DNA from: Campylobacteraceae bacterium
GTDB lineage: Bacteria; Campylobacterota; Campylobacteria; Campylobacterales; Sulfurovaceae
Direction: 5' to 3'
Length of the DNA stretch: 64,000 bases
NCBI GenBank assembly: GCA_027080995.1
Contig: JALWNT010000118.1
Span: 1-64,000 of the forward strand
In this document: positions 9,071 through 18,125 of the stretch, piece after piece
How the letters are laid out: each line of letters begins with the position of its first letter
How positions within the stretch are numbered: position 1 is the first letter of the stretch
Position numbers and translations under genes: made by a program
Notes under the pieces: model-generated
Seen by the model: the letters and a program-made list of their open reading frames with translations, nothing else
Databases searched by the model: none
Told to the model about the DNA's origin: nothing

Positions 9071-10114
9071 TCACGCCCGCGCGGGGGCCGTCCGCAACTC
9101 TTCCGCCACGGCGTCCAGAGATCCGGGGTCCTCCAGCAGGCTGGCAATATCTTTCCCTGCCAGGGTTTTCACATACTCCAGGGCTTTGGAGCGCTTGACC
9201 TTCCGCCGGATGAGTTCCGCCGCCAGATGGGCCGACGGGTCGGGCTCCGGCGTTTCGCTCTCCTGCTGGCCAGAGGCAGCAGTCGCCGGCTCGATCAGCA
9301 GGGCGTTAAGGTCTTTGGGCGCCGACGCTTCAGGCTCCTGGACCGCTTCGGCCTCGATGATGACCGCCGACTTATTGAAGCGTTCATAGTCCGGGATACT
9401 CCCCTTCTCTACTACATCATCGATACTCAGGGCGACGGTAACGTCATGATCTCCCAGGGGTAGGCGCTTGATGTGGCGCTTGATGGCGGACTTGACCGCC
9501 ATAGCCTCGTACCACTCCCACCAGACGCCCGACGGTTTGCGGGGGTCCTTCTGGGTCTGGCTCTTCATTCGGATCTTCTCGATCTCCGCTTTCGTCATAA
9601 TCTGATAGAAGAGCTCCCCGTCTTTGGCCTTGACGATGGTCACCACCTTTTGAAGATTCTCGAAGGTCCAGGCGGGATCGGATTGCCGGGCGTCGAAGTC
9701 GGGCTTATAGTGCAGCCGCTCCTCCCATCCGTCCACCTCGAAGGAAAGCTCATCGGAGGAATAGACGGGGTAGGCTTTGATATGCCAGCCGATACGCTCC
9801 AGCATCGTGATAAAGCCCCGATAGCCTATCTGGAGTTGGCAGACGGTGGCGCCGTCCCTCCGTTTGAATGGAATGAGATAGGCCTGTCCCAAATTGGGAT
9901 CGGGCAGGAGCCGAAGCATAGCGGCGGCGATACCCGCCTCGATGATGCTTTGAGGGGTGCAGGCCGCCAGGTTGGGATTGAGGCCCGCCGCCAGCAGCGT
10001 GGCGGTGAACTTTTTCGCACGGGCGGGGTCGCCCATCAGAGACTCGATCATCTTGACCCGCGGGACCAGCAGCCTCCGGAGTTCTTTTTCTTTGGCCGGT
10101 AGGTGTTTCGTCAT
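9071..10114 (-). CDS. recT: RecT family single-strand annealing recombinase
   Basis: CTPQSIIEAGIAAAMLRLLPDPNLGQAYLIPFKRRDGATVCQLQIGYRGFITMLERIGW; WWEWYEAMAVKSAIKRHIKRLP. Confidence 0.92.
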   Translation of the reverse strand: MTKHLPAKEKELRRLLVPRVKMIESLMGDPARAKKFTATLLAAGLNPNLAACTPQSIIEAGIAAAMLRLLPDPNLGQAYLIPFKRRDGATVCQLQIGYRGFITMLERIGWHIKAYPVYSSDELSFEVDGWEERLHYKPDFDARQSDPAWTFENLQKVVTIVKAKDGELFYQIMTKAEIEKIRMKSQTQKDPRKPSGVWWEWYEAMAVKSAIKRHIKRLPLGDHDVTVALSIDDVVEKGSIPDYERFNKSAVIIEAEAVQEPEASAPKDLNALLIEPATAASGQQESETPEPDPSAHLAAELIRRKVKRSKALEYVKTLAGKDIASLLEDPGSLDAVAEELRTAPARA

Positions 10115-10219
10115 AGTGTGCTCCTTTCGATTCTGAGCGTTTTTTTTTGTGGTTGGGGCTAAAGAGAATATGCCCAAAGCTCTCTTTCGCCGTTTTTGCC
10201 CCCATTGCGGGCCGCTGTA

Positions 10220-11029
10220 CTAAGATGCTTCCGCTTCCTGCTGTCGCCAATACCACGCCGGGAGTGAAATCGGCTCCACCACGGCGGCGGCTCCCGTCGC
10301 GTTGAACTCCCGGAGGCGGCTGAGGTGGCGGCGGTAATCCTCCCGCCCCGCGGTGATGGCGTCGGGCTGGATCTCGAAGACTCTCACCAGGTGCGGCGTC
10401 GTCTTCTCCACCGCGACGACGACGAAGGTCTCAGCCGGGAATCCCGCCAGCCGGAGCGTATCGACGTACCAGGCGGCCTGACGGTGATAGCGGTAGTCGT
10501 AAATCGCCCGCTCAAACTCGTGGGGGTCCGTGCTCCGGGTCGTTTTGAGATCGATAACGGCACCTGCCTCCCGAAGGTAGTAATCCGGACGACATTTGCG
10601 AACGACGCCGAACTCATCATCGGGAACGAAAAAGCTGACTTCGGCCATTCCCTCCCGGAGAATGCCCCCGGCGATGGCCCGGACGTTTTCCGCCATCCGT
10701 TCCGCCGTTGCCCACTCATTGACGGGAACGACGGTCTTTCCCTTGCAGGACTCCAAAAAAGCCTCCCGGCCCTCTTTGTAGGCTTTGGAGTTCTTATTGG
10801 CGTCGCAGCCGGGGAAATCCTCTTTGATGAACTCTTCCCCCATCCGCTCCGGCTCCAGCACCATAGAGTGCAACAGCGTTCCGAAGTCGAAGGCTTTGCC
10901 CTCCAGCTTGAAGCGGTCGCGGTTGAGGTAGTGAAGCGGGCTCAGTTCCAGCAGGCGGAAATCGCTGGCGCTGATTCCCTCCGCCGCCCGGTAGGCTTCG
11001 TTACTCATCTGTCTCGGGTTTTTTTGCAT
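10220..11029 (-). CDS. PD-(D/E)XK nuclease, RecE/DUF3799-like
   Basis: ISASDFRLLELSPLHYLNRDRFKLEGKAFDFGTLLHSMVLEPE; CRPDYYLREAGAVIDLKTTRS. Confidence 0.85.
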   Translation of the reverse strand: MQKNPRQMSNEAYRAAEGISASDFRLLELSPLHYLNRDRFKLEGKAFDFGTLLHSMVLEPERMGEEFIKEDFPGCDANKNSKAYKEGREAFLESCKGKTVVPVNEWATAERMAENVRAIAGGILREGMAEVSFFVPDDEFGVVRKCRPDYYLREAGAVIDLKTTRSTDPHEFERAIYDYRYHRQAAWYVDTLRLAGFPAETFVVVAVEKTTPHLVRVFEIQPDAITAGREDYRRHLSRLREFNATGAAAVVEPISLPAWYWRQQEAEAS

Positions 11030-11090
11030 AAATGCTCCTTGTATGTCTGTTTTCCGCCGGCCGGACGGGTCTGAAGGCGCCGTGACGCCC

Positions 11091-11369
11091 TCAAATCAAC
11101 CCGGCTTTTATCAACCGCTCTCGGACCTCATCGACACCGTGGGCGACAAAAGCCACGCCGCCCGCCTCCTTGATCCTCTGGAGGTGATGAAGTTGGAGCG
11201 GCGTCGCCTCTTTCCCGGGCCGTTTGACCTCGATCCCTACGAATTTCCCACCGATACAGGCCAATATGTCCGGGGCTCCCGCACGGTTGGCAGCTATCAG
11301 TTTCACCGAGTAGGCTCCGACTTCCTCCAGGAATGCCAATATTCGCTTTTGGACTTTCTGCTCTATCAT
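11091..11369 (-). CDS. VRR-NUC domain nuclease
   Basis: GAPDILACIGGKFVGIEVKRPGKEATPLQLHHLQRIKEAGGVAFVA. Confidence 0.85.
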   Translation of the reverse strand: MIEQKVQKRILAFLEEVGAYSVKLIAANRAGAPDILACIGGKFVGIEVKRPGKEATPLQLHHLQRIKEAGGVAFVAHGVDEVRERLIKAGLI

Positions 11370-12025
11370 CTCTTCCTCCCTTCATCCACGCCCTTTTGAG
11401 CATTAAAAAACCTCCAAGCGTTATCTACCGTTAGAGGATCCCTTAGCTCCAATCCTCTCAAAACACTCTCCTTGTATCTGTCTATGTCTTCGATGTCCCG
11501 AATCTCTTCATAGGGTCTGAGTAGGGATCTCTTCACCCTCTCCCCCATAAGAAACTCTATGAACTCTTCAAAATGCTCTTTTGCATTGATGACGACTTTC
11601 TCAGCGGGGTCGCCGCCCTTCACGCGTGCGTGCGCGCGGTCGTCGTAGATTTGTTGTAGTTCTAATATTGTGTGTGCAATTTTTGCACTACCAACCCCCC
11701 TAAGCGGTGCAATTTTTGCACTACTTTTTGAGGGGGTTTTCCAGTGGCTCCCGATGGCGTATGAGTTGAACTTCCCGGGGCCGCCGCGCCGAACGGAAAT
11801 CATCTTTTTCCCCTGGAGCTTTTCAAGGGCGGTAATGACGGTGTGACGGCTGAGGCCGGTCGCCTTTTCAAACTGGCTGAGGCTGATCCCATCCCACTTT
11901 TTCCCGTAGCCGGTCGTCTGTCTGACGATGTGTAGCAGAATCCGAAACTCTGAGGGCGGTAGCGTGGGATCGTCCAGCATTTCGGCGGGGACTTTGATAT
12001 AATGCTCATTGTCTGTTTCCCGCAT
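11366..12025 (-). CDS. Phage-type replication protein (winged HTH, replisome organiser-like)
   Basis: EFRILLHIVRQTTGYGKKWDGISLSQFEKATGLSRHTVITALEKLQGKKMI. Confidence 0.7.
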   Translation of the reverse strand: MRETDNEHYIKVPAEMLDDPTLPPSEFRILLHIVRQTTGYGKKWDGISLSQFEKATGLSRHTVITALEKLQGKKMISVRRGGPGKFNSYAIGSHWKTPSKSSAKIAPLRGVGSAKIAHTILELQQIYDDRAHARVKGGDPAEKVVINAKEHFEEFIEFLMGERVKRSLLRPYEEIRDIEDIDRYKESVLRGLELRDPLTVDNAWRFFNAQKGVDEGRKR

Positions 12026-12029
12026 CTCA

Positions 12030-13217
12030 TCAGCTCGGTAACCGCTCGGTGAACATCCGGGCCTTGAAATCGATATGCTTGAGTGCCACCGCCTGATAAA
12101 CCGCTTCGCTCACTTGTCCCCTACTCATCAGAATGTGAACGTTTATCGGGCTCTTTCTCTGCTTTGACGCCTGGCGGGCGTTGCGCTGCTGAAAGCGGGC
12201 GGTGCTGTAATCCATGCTGGCGATGATGAGGTGTTCGACGTGGCTCAGCTCCACCCCTTCGGCGTGGGCGTGGCTGGAGAGGATCAGCGCTCTCTCGAAC
12301 TCCCGCTCCAGGATTTTCCGCTGTCCCACCCATCGGCACATGATGGCCACGTCTTCACTGTCGCCCCAGCGGGCCTTGATGTAGTTGACCAGCTCCCGCT
12401 CTCCCGTATCGATATACTCCCCTCCGATCTTCAGACAACCGCACTCCAATTGATAGCATCCGTTGACCAGCCCCATCGGGGTATCGGCGGCGAAGCTCCC
12501 CAATACCCTGTCACGTTTGAGCCGCTCGATATAGCTCAATGTCCGTGGCGAAAGTTCCACAGTGTGGGGAACGACTTTCGGGGCGTATTTGAAGCCCAGA
12601 TCTTCCCGCCGAATCTGGAGCAGATAGGGGCGGACGTGCTCCATTACCCGCTCGGTTTTCGCTTCCCGGTAATCGTTGACGATCCGGCCCATAACGTGGC
12701 GCTGTTTCCGGTTGACGTAGATCCGGGACCACTCGTAGAAGTTTTTGAACGCGCTGAAGGGATGGGCGGCGCTCATCCAGAGCGGGTGAAACCACTGGCT
12801 CGCACTCTCCGGGGCCGGGGTGGCACTGACCAGGATCATCGGGAGTTCCTTCCAGCGTTCCCGGATCAGCTTCGCTTTAGCCGGAGCCTTTGGGAAAGCG
12901 CTGATCGCATAGTGAAACTCATCGATGACGATGAGGTCGAAGTCTCCGGCCACTTTGTGGAGGCTTTCGTAGTTGACGACGGTGAAGGCTTTGGCGGTGC
13001 CGTGCTTCTCCCGGTCGCCCTCGATGCCGCCGATAGCCGCTTTCTTTGTGATCCATAGGACGCGGCGGACGTCGGGGAGCCCCTCGATGGCGTCGATGAC
13101 CGCCAGGGTCTTCCCGGATCGCTCCGGGGCGTGCAGGATCGCCAGCCCTTTGGACCTCAACCGTTCCCGCAAAGCGACGGAGAGCCGCTTTTGATGCTCA
13201 TAGAGCTCTATTGCCAT
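12030..13217 (-). CDS. Phage-type SNF2/DEAD-like helicase
   Basis: LHAPERSGKTLAVIDAIE, LIVIDEFHYAI, MILVSATPAPES, QQRNARQASKQRKSPINVHILMS. Confidence 0.85.
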   Translation of the reverse strand: MAIELYEHQKRLSVALRERLRSKGLAILHAPERSGKTLAVIDAIEGLPDVRRVLWITKKAAIGGIEGDREKHGTAKAFTVVNYESLHKVAGDFDLIVIDEFHYAISAFPKAPAKAKLIRERWKELPMILVSATPAPESASQWFHPLWMSAAHPFSAFKNFYEWSRIYVNRKQRHVMGRIVNDYREAKTERVMEHVRPYLLQIRREDLGFKYAPKVVPHTVELSPRTLSYIERLKRDRVLGSFAADTPMGLVNGCYQLECGCLKIGGEYIDTGERELVNYIKARWGDSEDVAIMCRWVGQRKILEREFERALILSSHAHAEGVELSHVEHLIIASMDYSTARFQQRNARQASKQRKSPINVHILMSRGQVSEAVYQAVALKHIDFKARMFTERLPS

Positions 13218-13227
13218 GCCGGGCCTC

Positions 13228-13509
13228 TCAGGGCTCTACGGTGCGGGCGGCAATAAAGGCCTCAATGTCTTTGCGGCGGAGTCGGACCGACTTTCCCATC
13301 TTGACGAAGGGGATTGAACGGTTATAAACCTGTTTCCTCCAAAAAGAAGCGGTTTGGCCATACTCCGTAGACGCTTCCGACACACTGAGTAATTCTTTAG
13401 GTTTTTGCGTCTTGACCTGAAGCCTCTGGAGCTTTTCGTCAATTGTTTTCTTTACACTTTCCTCGAATATTGATAGAAGTTGATTGATATCGATAAGTTG
13501 TGCTTCCAT
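13228..13509 (-). CDS. Excisionase/MerR-like HTH protein
   Basis: KELLSVSEASTEYGQTASFWRKQVYNRSIPFVKMGKSVRLRRKDIEAFI. Confidence 0.75.
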   Translation of the reverse strand: MEAQLIDINQLLSIFEESVKKTIDEKLQRLQVKTQKPKELLSVSEASTEYGQTASFWRKQVYNRSIPFVKMGKSVRLRRKDIEAFIAARTVEP

Positions 13510-13609
13510 ATCGTAGCCCCTTTTTGTGTGGTTTGATATGGAATATTATTGTTATGGGGGAATGTAAATATCGAAATTTTTTCTTAAAATATAAGAAATT
13601 TTCTGGAGG

Positions 13610-14308
13610 TTACTTGAATAGATTGAACATTTTGCAGATCTTATTAGCTCTTTCAGAACCTGTTTTACATTCGTCGATCAGCATTCTTTTTGTAAGATCC
13701 CGGCAGATATCTATCAGTGCTTTTCTGTCAAGGTATTTCACATCGTCTATGTAATCGAGAGATTCTAGTATTTTGTTCAGTTCTACACTCGATTTTTTCA
13801 GATATGGAGTAAGCTCCTCCAGATCCTTCTCTACTCTTTGGATCATTCTTTTCATTCGTGCATTTCTGTTCTTGTCACTGTCCAAAACTTTAAAGTTCGC
13901 AATGATCAACTTAGCTGTATGGACGACAACTGAAACTTCAACCGCCTCACAAATAGTTTTGATCTCGTCAAACCATTCTTCCGACGAGTCGATACCCAGT
14001 TCCAAAGCGGTAAGTTCATTAACCTCTGAGATAGCTTCGCTTTTACAGCCTTCCAGTCCATAGATGAGGAATGTTTCGTAAACAGTATAGTACGCAGCCA
14101 TTCTTGCCGTAATATTACCAATGGCCAATATAACTCTTAGATCGGATACGTCATCCTTCCCTATTAAACTTTCAAGTCGCTCAATAATGTAACCGTAGTA
14201 GGTTGTTTTGTTGTCGAGTTTTTCAGCTGCTTTGATATCGAACTGAACAGTTTTGACAATTTCCCACAGTTTCTTCAGTGAAGCTTCTTTCAGGTGCGCT
14301 CTGCTCAT
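13610..14308 (-). CDS. Uncharacterised largely helical 232-aa protein (candidate element cargo)
   Basis: Low-GC ORF overlapping the integrase start by ATGA; no recognised motif. Confidence 0.7.
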   Translation of the reverse strand: MSRAHLKEASLKKLWEIVKTVQFDIKAAEKLDNKTTYYGYIIERLESLIGKDDVSDLRVILAIGNITARMAAYYTVYETFLIYGLEGCKSEAISEVNELTALELGIDSSEEWFDEIKTICEAVEVSVVVHTAKLIIANFKVLDSDKNRNARMKRMIQRVEKDLEELTPYLKKSSVELNKILESLDYIDDVKYLDRKALIDICRDLTKRMLIDECKTGSERANKICKMFNLFK

Positions 14309-15453
14309 TCCCCGATCTTCCTCAGCAGTCGATCCGTTACCGCTTCAGCCGTCTTGAGCGATAGCGTTGAATAGCGGGCGGTCGTGGTAGCGTTGTTGTG
14401 TCCCAGCACCTTCCCGATGGCTTCCAGGGAAACGCCGTCATTGGCCATCAGGTAGCCGATGAGGTGGCGCGTGTCGTGGATCCGCATACCCAGCACCCGG
14501 GCGGTGGCGGTCACGCGTTCCCAGTGACGGCGAAGGGTCCCCCGGTTTATCTTCCCGCCGGTCGTCTTTGCCCGGAATACCAGTCCCCGATGATATTGCG
14601 GCTGCTGCTCCAGCACCTCCATGAGGTAGGAGGTCAACGGATAGGCCATAGTCCGCCGGGCTTTGTTGTATTCCGCCTCAATGATGTAAACGCTCTGCTC
14701 TCCTTTGATGTTCTGCCACTCCAGGCTCAGCACCTCATTTAGGCGGCGTCCGTGTATGAGGAAAACAAAGATCCCCCGATAAAGCGGGTCGGGGTAATCC
14801 AGTATCGCCCGGAACAGTCGGCGGGCGGAATCTACATCCATCTCGAAATAGCGCTTATTGTCAAACTTCGGGATGTTCAGTTTCGCGGCGGGGTTGTGGG
14901 AAACGATATTGAGGTCTATCGCGTAATTGAAAAAGGGCCTCATATAGTCCTGGATGTTCTTTGCCGTCCGAGGTTTGCCTCCGTTGGCCAGGATTCGATT
15001 GATGATCCCTTGAAGATCCCGCGCCGTGACCCTCTTGATCTGTTTGGAGCCGATATAGGGCTCGATATGCTTCCCGAATATCAGGCGTTGGATCTTGACG
15101 TTTTCAGGCGATAGGGAACTCTCTTTGAGCCGGAGGTAGTCTTCCCAAAGGGCCTTTAAAGTCTTTGTGCTCTCCTGGCTGATAGCCCCTTCCTTGAACT
15201 GCTGGAGCATCTTGACCCGTTCGGCGGCGGCCTTCTTGACCGCTCTTCCCATCGTCATGGCTTTGAAACTGAGTGTCTTGTGGGTCTGCCTGCCTGAGAC
15301 TTTCAACCTCAGCACCAGTTCGATGGTCTCCTCTTTGACTTTGCGGAAATCCGCTTCGGTAATGCTTCGCTTCTCAGGGAAACGGGAATAGAGGTCCTTG
15401 TAGTAAATGCCGGGGGACCCCTCCACCTTTTTCAGGTTGTCATAGAGCGCCAA
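14305..15453 (-). CDS. int: Tyrosine recombinase/integrase
   Basis: LIHGRRLNEVLSLEWQNIK, GMRIHDTRHLIGYLMANDGVSLEAIGKVLGHNNATTTARYSTL. Confidence 0.96.
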   Translation of the reverse strand: MALYDNLKKVEGSPGIYYKDLYSRFPEKRSITEADFRKVKEETIELVLRLKVSGRQTHKTLSFKAMTMGRAVKKAAAERVKMLQQFKEGAISQESTKTLKALWEDYLRLKESSLSPENVKIQRLIFGKHIEPYIGSKQIKRVTARDLQGIINRILANGGKPRTAKNIQDYMRPFFNYAIDLNIVSHNPAAKLNIPKFDNKRYFEMDVDSARRLFRAILDYPDPLYRGIFVFLIHGRRLNEVLSLEWQNIKGEQSVYIIEAEYNKARRTMAYPLTSYLMEVLEQQPQYHRGLVFRAKTTGGKINRGTLRRHWERVTATARVLGMRIHDTRHLIGYLMANDGVSLEAIGKVLGHNNATTTARYSTLSLKTAEAVTDRLLRKIGE

Positions 15454-15471
15454 TTCTGACTCCTTTTCCAG

Positions 15472-15514
15472 TGGGTAGCACCACTGGGTAGCACTTTGGG
15501 TAGCACTTTTTAGC
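15472..15514 (+). repeat. TGGGTAGCA repeats, candidate integrase arm-type sites (right)
   Basis: TGGGTAGCACCAC followed by TGGGTAGCACTTTGGGTAGCACTTTTTAGC (15485-15514, identical to 6857-6886). Confidence 0.85.
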
Positions 15515-15611
15515 GCTAAAACCGTGTTACATCATAGCAAGTTATAAAAAGAGTTTCCCTTAAAATGGGCATTTATGGGGGAGGATATCAATTCAGCGAA
15601 GGGGGGTTAAT

Positions 15612-15666
15612 TGGATTTAGGATCCAGTGCTTCGGCGTGGAGGTTCGACTCCTCTCGTCCGCACCA
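15612..15666 (+). repeat. attR plus displaced tRNA-Leu 3' end
   Basis: 28-bp core then GAGGTTCGACTCCTCTCGTCCGCACCA. Confidence 0.93.
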
Positions 15667-16383
15667 TCACTTCTGTTTCCGAAAAACATTCTTTCGATGA
15701 AACTCCAGATAAGGCAGATGCCTCTCGTCAATTCGTCGCAACTTCATGCCTTCATGTATTCCCATCTTATTCGCTTCTTTCCAATTCCATATCGGGCTGA
15801 TTTTCAAAACTCCATCGTTGTCGAAGGTGATGAAACCCTGGTCAAAAGCTCTATCCAGGGCCGTGTTGAGAAGCAGGGCGTTGTAGAGATCCAGTTTTTC
15901 GGCGGCGGTGTCGCACATACTCCAGGGTTTGATGTGGCTGGCGATAAGAAGTTCCGGAGTTTTGATCTCGGTGACGGCACATTGACCTTCCCAGTATTCC
16001 ATCAGACGTTCCCGAAGTTTTTCCTGGCCTCTGCGCTGTTTTACCAACGTTTCGACGTCGGTAGTCACGGCATCGGGTTCTTCGAAGGGAAGCTTGACAC
16101 TCTTTTTTAGCCAATAGAGCAGTTCGGAAAGCTCCAGGGCCATGGCATAGGGGAACCCGTGTGGTGTATCGTCGATTTGGACGAAATGGGCGTTTTCGAA
16201 GATGTTGAGCTGCATCGCCGTCGCTTCGGGTAGTGCCAAAATGGGTAGATCTGCGATTTTCAGTGCGACACTGTGGCGGTAATAGGAGGAGGTTCCTACG
16301 ATCCAGTCATCCCGAAGTTCATGCCGGTCGTAGCCGGCATCGGTAAGAAGTTTTTCCAGGTAGATGGCCGTCACTTGATTCAT
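15667..16383 (-). CDS. HNH endonuclease
   Basis: QCAVTEIKTPELLIASHIKPWSMCDTAAEKLDLYNALLLNTALDRAFDQGFITFD (HNH_2-like). Confidence 0.85.
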   Translation of the reverse strand: MNQVTAIYLEKLLTDAGYDRHELRDDWIVGTSSYYRHSVALKIADLPILALPEATAMQLNIFENAHFVQIDDTPHGFPYAMALELSELLYWLKKSVKLPFEEPDAVTTDVETLVKQRRGQEKLRERLMEYWEGQCAVTEIKTPELLIASHIKPWSMCDTAAEKLDLYNALLLNTALDRAFDQGFITFDNDGVLKISPIWNWKEANKMGIHEGMKLRRIDERHLPYLEFHRKNVFRKQK

Positions 16384-16395
16384 AGGAAAGTCCCT

Positions 16396-17319
16396 TCAAC
16401 CGGTTTGCAAGATTTTCGATAGCTTTGCCACGGCTTCGGCTCTTTTTTCCGGGGGCATTTTGTCGAGATTCAGCATTTTCCAACGCACGGAGGGGAGACT
16501 TTCAACCCTTTCGAACGGAAGCAGATCCCACCGAGGCTCTCCCCGTTTGAATCCCATCAAAAACTCCTTGTGCTCCATTGTCATTTTCTTGTGGATGATC
16601 CCAAGGAACTCTTCCCGTGTTTGCAGCAACGTTTCCAAAGAGACGGGGGAGACTGTCATGCCGGAAAACTGCTGTTCGTAGATCTCTCTCATGTCATGAA
16701 AATTGGGCTGAAGCAGTTTGGCGATACTCTGATTGGAACTGACAAGATAGACGATGAACGCATTCATCAGTTCACTATCGATTCCTTCATTGTCAAGCAG
16801 ATTCCTGATATCAAAAAGATCCCGCGGATGTTGACGGTCGAGTGCCGCACACATTTTCCCGGCATAGAGATCGTTCATTTGGACGATTTGACACTCGACA
16901 AAGCCGAACTCCTCTTCGACCGCATCCGAAACCTTTCTCGTATCGGCTTCATAGAGCGTTCCTCTCATAACCGGCGACGTTTCGATCTTGATGCGCACAT
17001 CCGATCGTTCGACCTGGAGTTTCGAAAGCGTTTCATCCTCATGCTGCCCAATACGATGAACTTTCGAACCTCTTATGCCACGCTCGACCCGTTCGGCGAT
17101 TCGCGTGAAGGCTTCGGCGATATGCGTAAGAGAGGTGTCGCGATCTTCAATCGGCAGATAGGCCAGATCGATATCGACAGAAAGCCTCGGCATATCCCGT
17201 ATGAACATATTGATGGCCGTTCCGCCTTTGAGCGCAAAACTCTCTTCCTCCGCCACATAGGGCAGAACACTTATCAGCAGTTGCACCTGCCGGTAATAGA
17301 TGCTCGTTCTATCCAGCAT
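16396..17319 (-). CDS. abiEii: AbiEii/AbiGii-type nucleotidyltransferase toxin
   Basis: FALKGGTAINMFIRDMPRLSVDIDLAYLP. Confidence 0.9.
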   Translation of the reverse strand: MLDRTSIYYRQVQLLISVLPYVAEEESFALKGGTAINMFIRDMPRLSVDIDLAYLPIEDRDTSLTHIAEAFTRIAERVERGIRGSKVHRIGQHEDETLSKLQVERSDVRIKIETSPVMRGTLYEADTRKVSDAVEEEFGFVECQIVQMNDLYAGKMCAALDRQHPRDLFDIRNLLDNEGIDSELMNAFIVYLVSSNQSIAKLLQPNFHDMREIYEQQFSGMTVSPVSLETLLQTREEFLGIIHKKMTMEHKEFLMGFKRGEPRWDLLPFERVESLPSVRWKMLNLDKMPPEKRAEAVAKLSKILQTG

Positions 17320-18082
17320 CGTTTTGAGCCCTCGGAACGGTAATCAGATAGGTTCTGTCCAGCTTCCCGTTTTTTGCGATCTGCATTTTTCCTGTACCGA
17401 TTTCAACGGCATCTTTTTCAATATATTTCGACCATGGATGATTATAACGATCACAAAAATAGAGAAAGAGTCGTTTGACTTTGACACTTTCACAATTTTG
17501 CAGCAATTTGTTCAGCAAACCGGGACGCAGTGATGTGAGATTTTCAAAAATCTCCGCCACAAAGGTAAAGGTAACTCCCTCTTTTTCCACGAGATAGAGC
17601 AGTTCCAAAATGGCTCTTTCGGGTGAAGATATTTGAATCTCGTAATCCCTGATGCCGCTTGGATAATCTTTGAGTCCCAGGTCGCCGAACCACGGTTTTT
17701 TGTAAAACTCGAATTGGAATGTTGAGGCAATGTTTTTCAACCATGCCGGGGGATTCTTTTGGCTATAGAGTGCAATGCGCTCCTTGCGGGAGAGTGGAAG
17801 ATAGTGCGCGAACCCCTGCAGGTTCAAAGCACTCAATCCCCCCACGTAAACCGCAAGGCCGGCGAATTGTTGTACACCCACCATCACACCTTTCCAGTTG
17901 GGCTCCACTTCGGATCGGGCATAGAGCCCCCGTCCGAGTTTTTGCAATATCCCCTGTGTGACATATTTGCTGATCAGTTGTGTGGAATACCCCTGTTCTC
18001 TCAACCAACTGCTGGGAACAGCCACTTTTTCGGGTAAAGTCCTGTACAGCAGTTTCAATTTTCCATTTTTTTGCAAACTCAT
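17309..18082 (-). CDS. abiEi: AbiEi-type antitoxin/regulator
   Basis: SKYVTQGILQKLGRGLYARSE; GGLSALNLQGFAHYLPLS; ISSPERAILELLYLV; overlaps abiEii. Confidence 0.85.
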   Translation of the reverse strand: MSLQKNGKLKLLYRTLPEKVAVPSSWLREQGYSTQLISKYVTQGILQKLGRGLYARSEVEPNWKGVMVGVQQFAGLAVYVGGLSALNLQGFAHYLPLSRKERIALYSQKNPPAWLKNIASTFQFEFYKKPWFGDLGLKDYPSGIRDYEIQISSPERAILELLYLVEKEGVTFTFVAEIFENLTSLRPGLLNKLLQNCESVKVKRLFLYFCDRYNHPWSKYIEKDAVEIGTGKMQIAKNGKLDRTYLITVPRAQNDAG

Positions 18083-18125
18083 AGTTTGTATTTTAGCTTT
18101 TTATGAAACCAAAAGCAATCTTGAT

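Larger units (their letters stand above)
6739..15666. mobile_element. ~8.9 kb tRNA-Leu-integrated element with tyrosine integrase, replication/recombination genes and no visible virion genes (satellite-like)
   Basis: Exact 28-bp repeat TGGATTTAGGATCCAGTGCTTCGGCGTG at 6739-6766 and 15612-15639; displaced tRNA 3' end up to CCA at 15666; integrase at 14305-15453. Confidence 0.93.

Noticed and set aside
6739-15666. Intact temperate prophage
   Set aside because: Too small; no capsid, portal, large terminase, tail or lysis genes seen.
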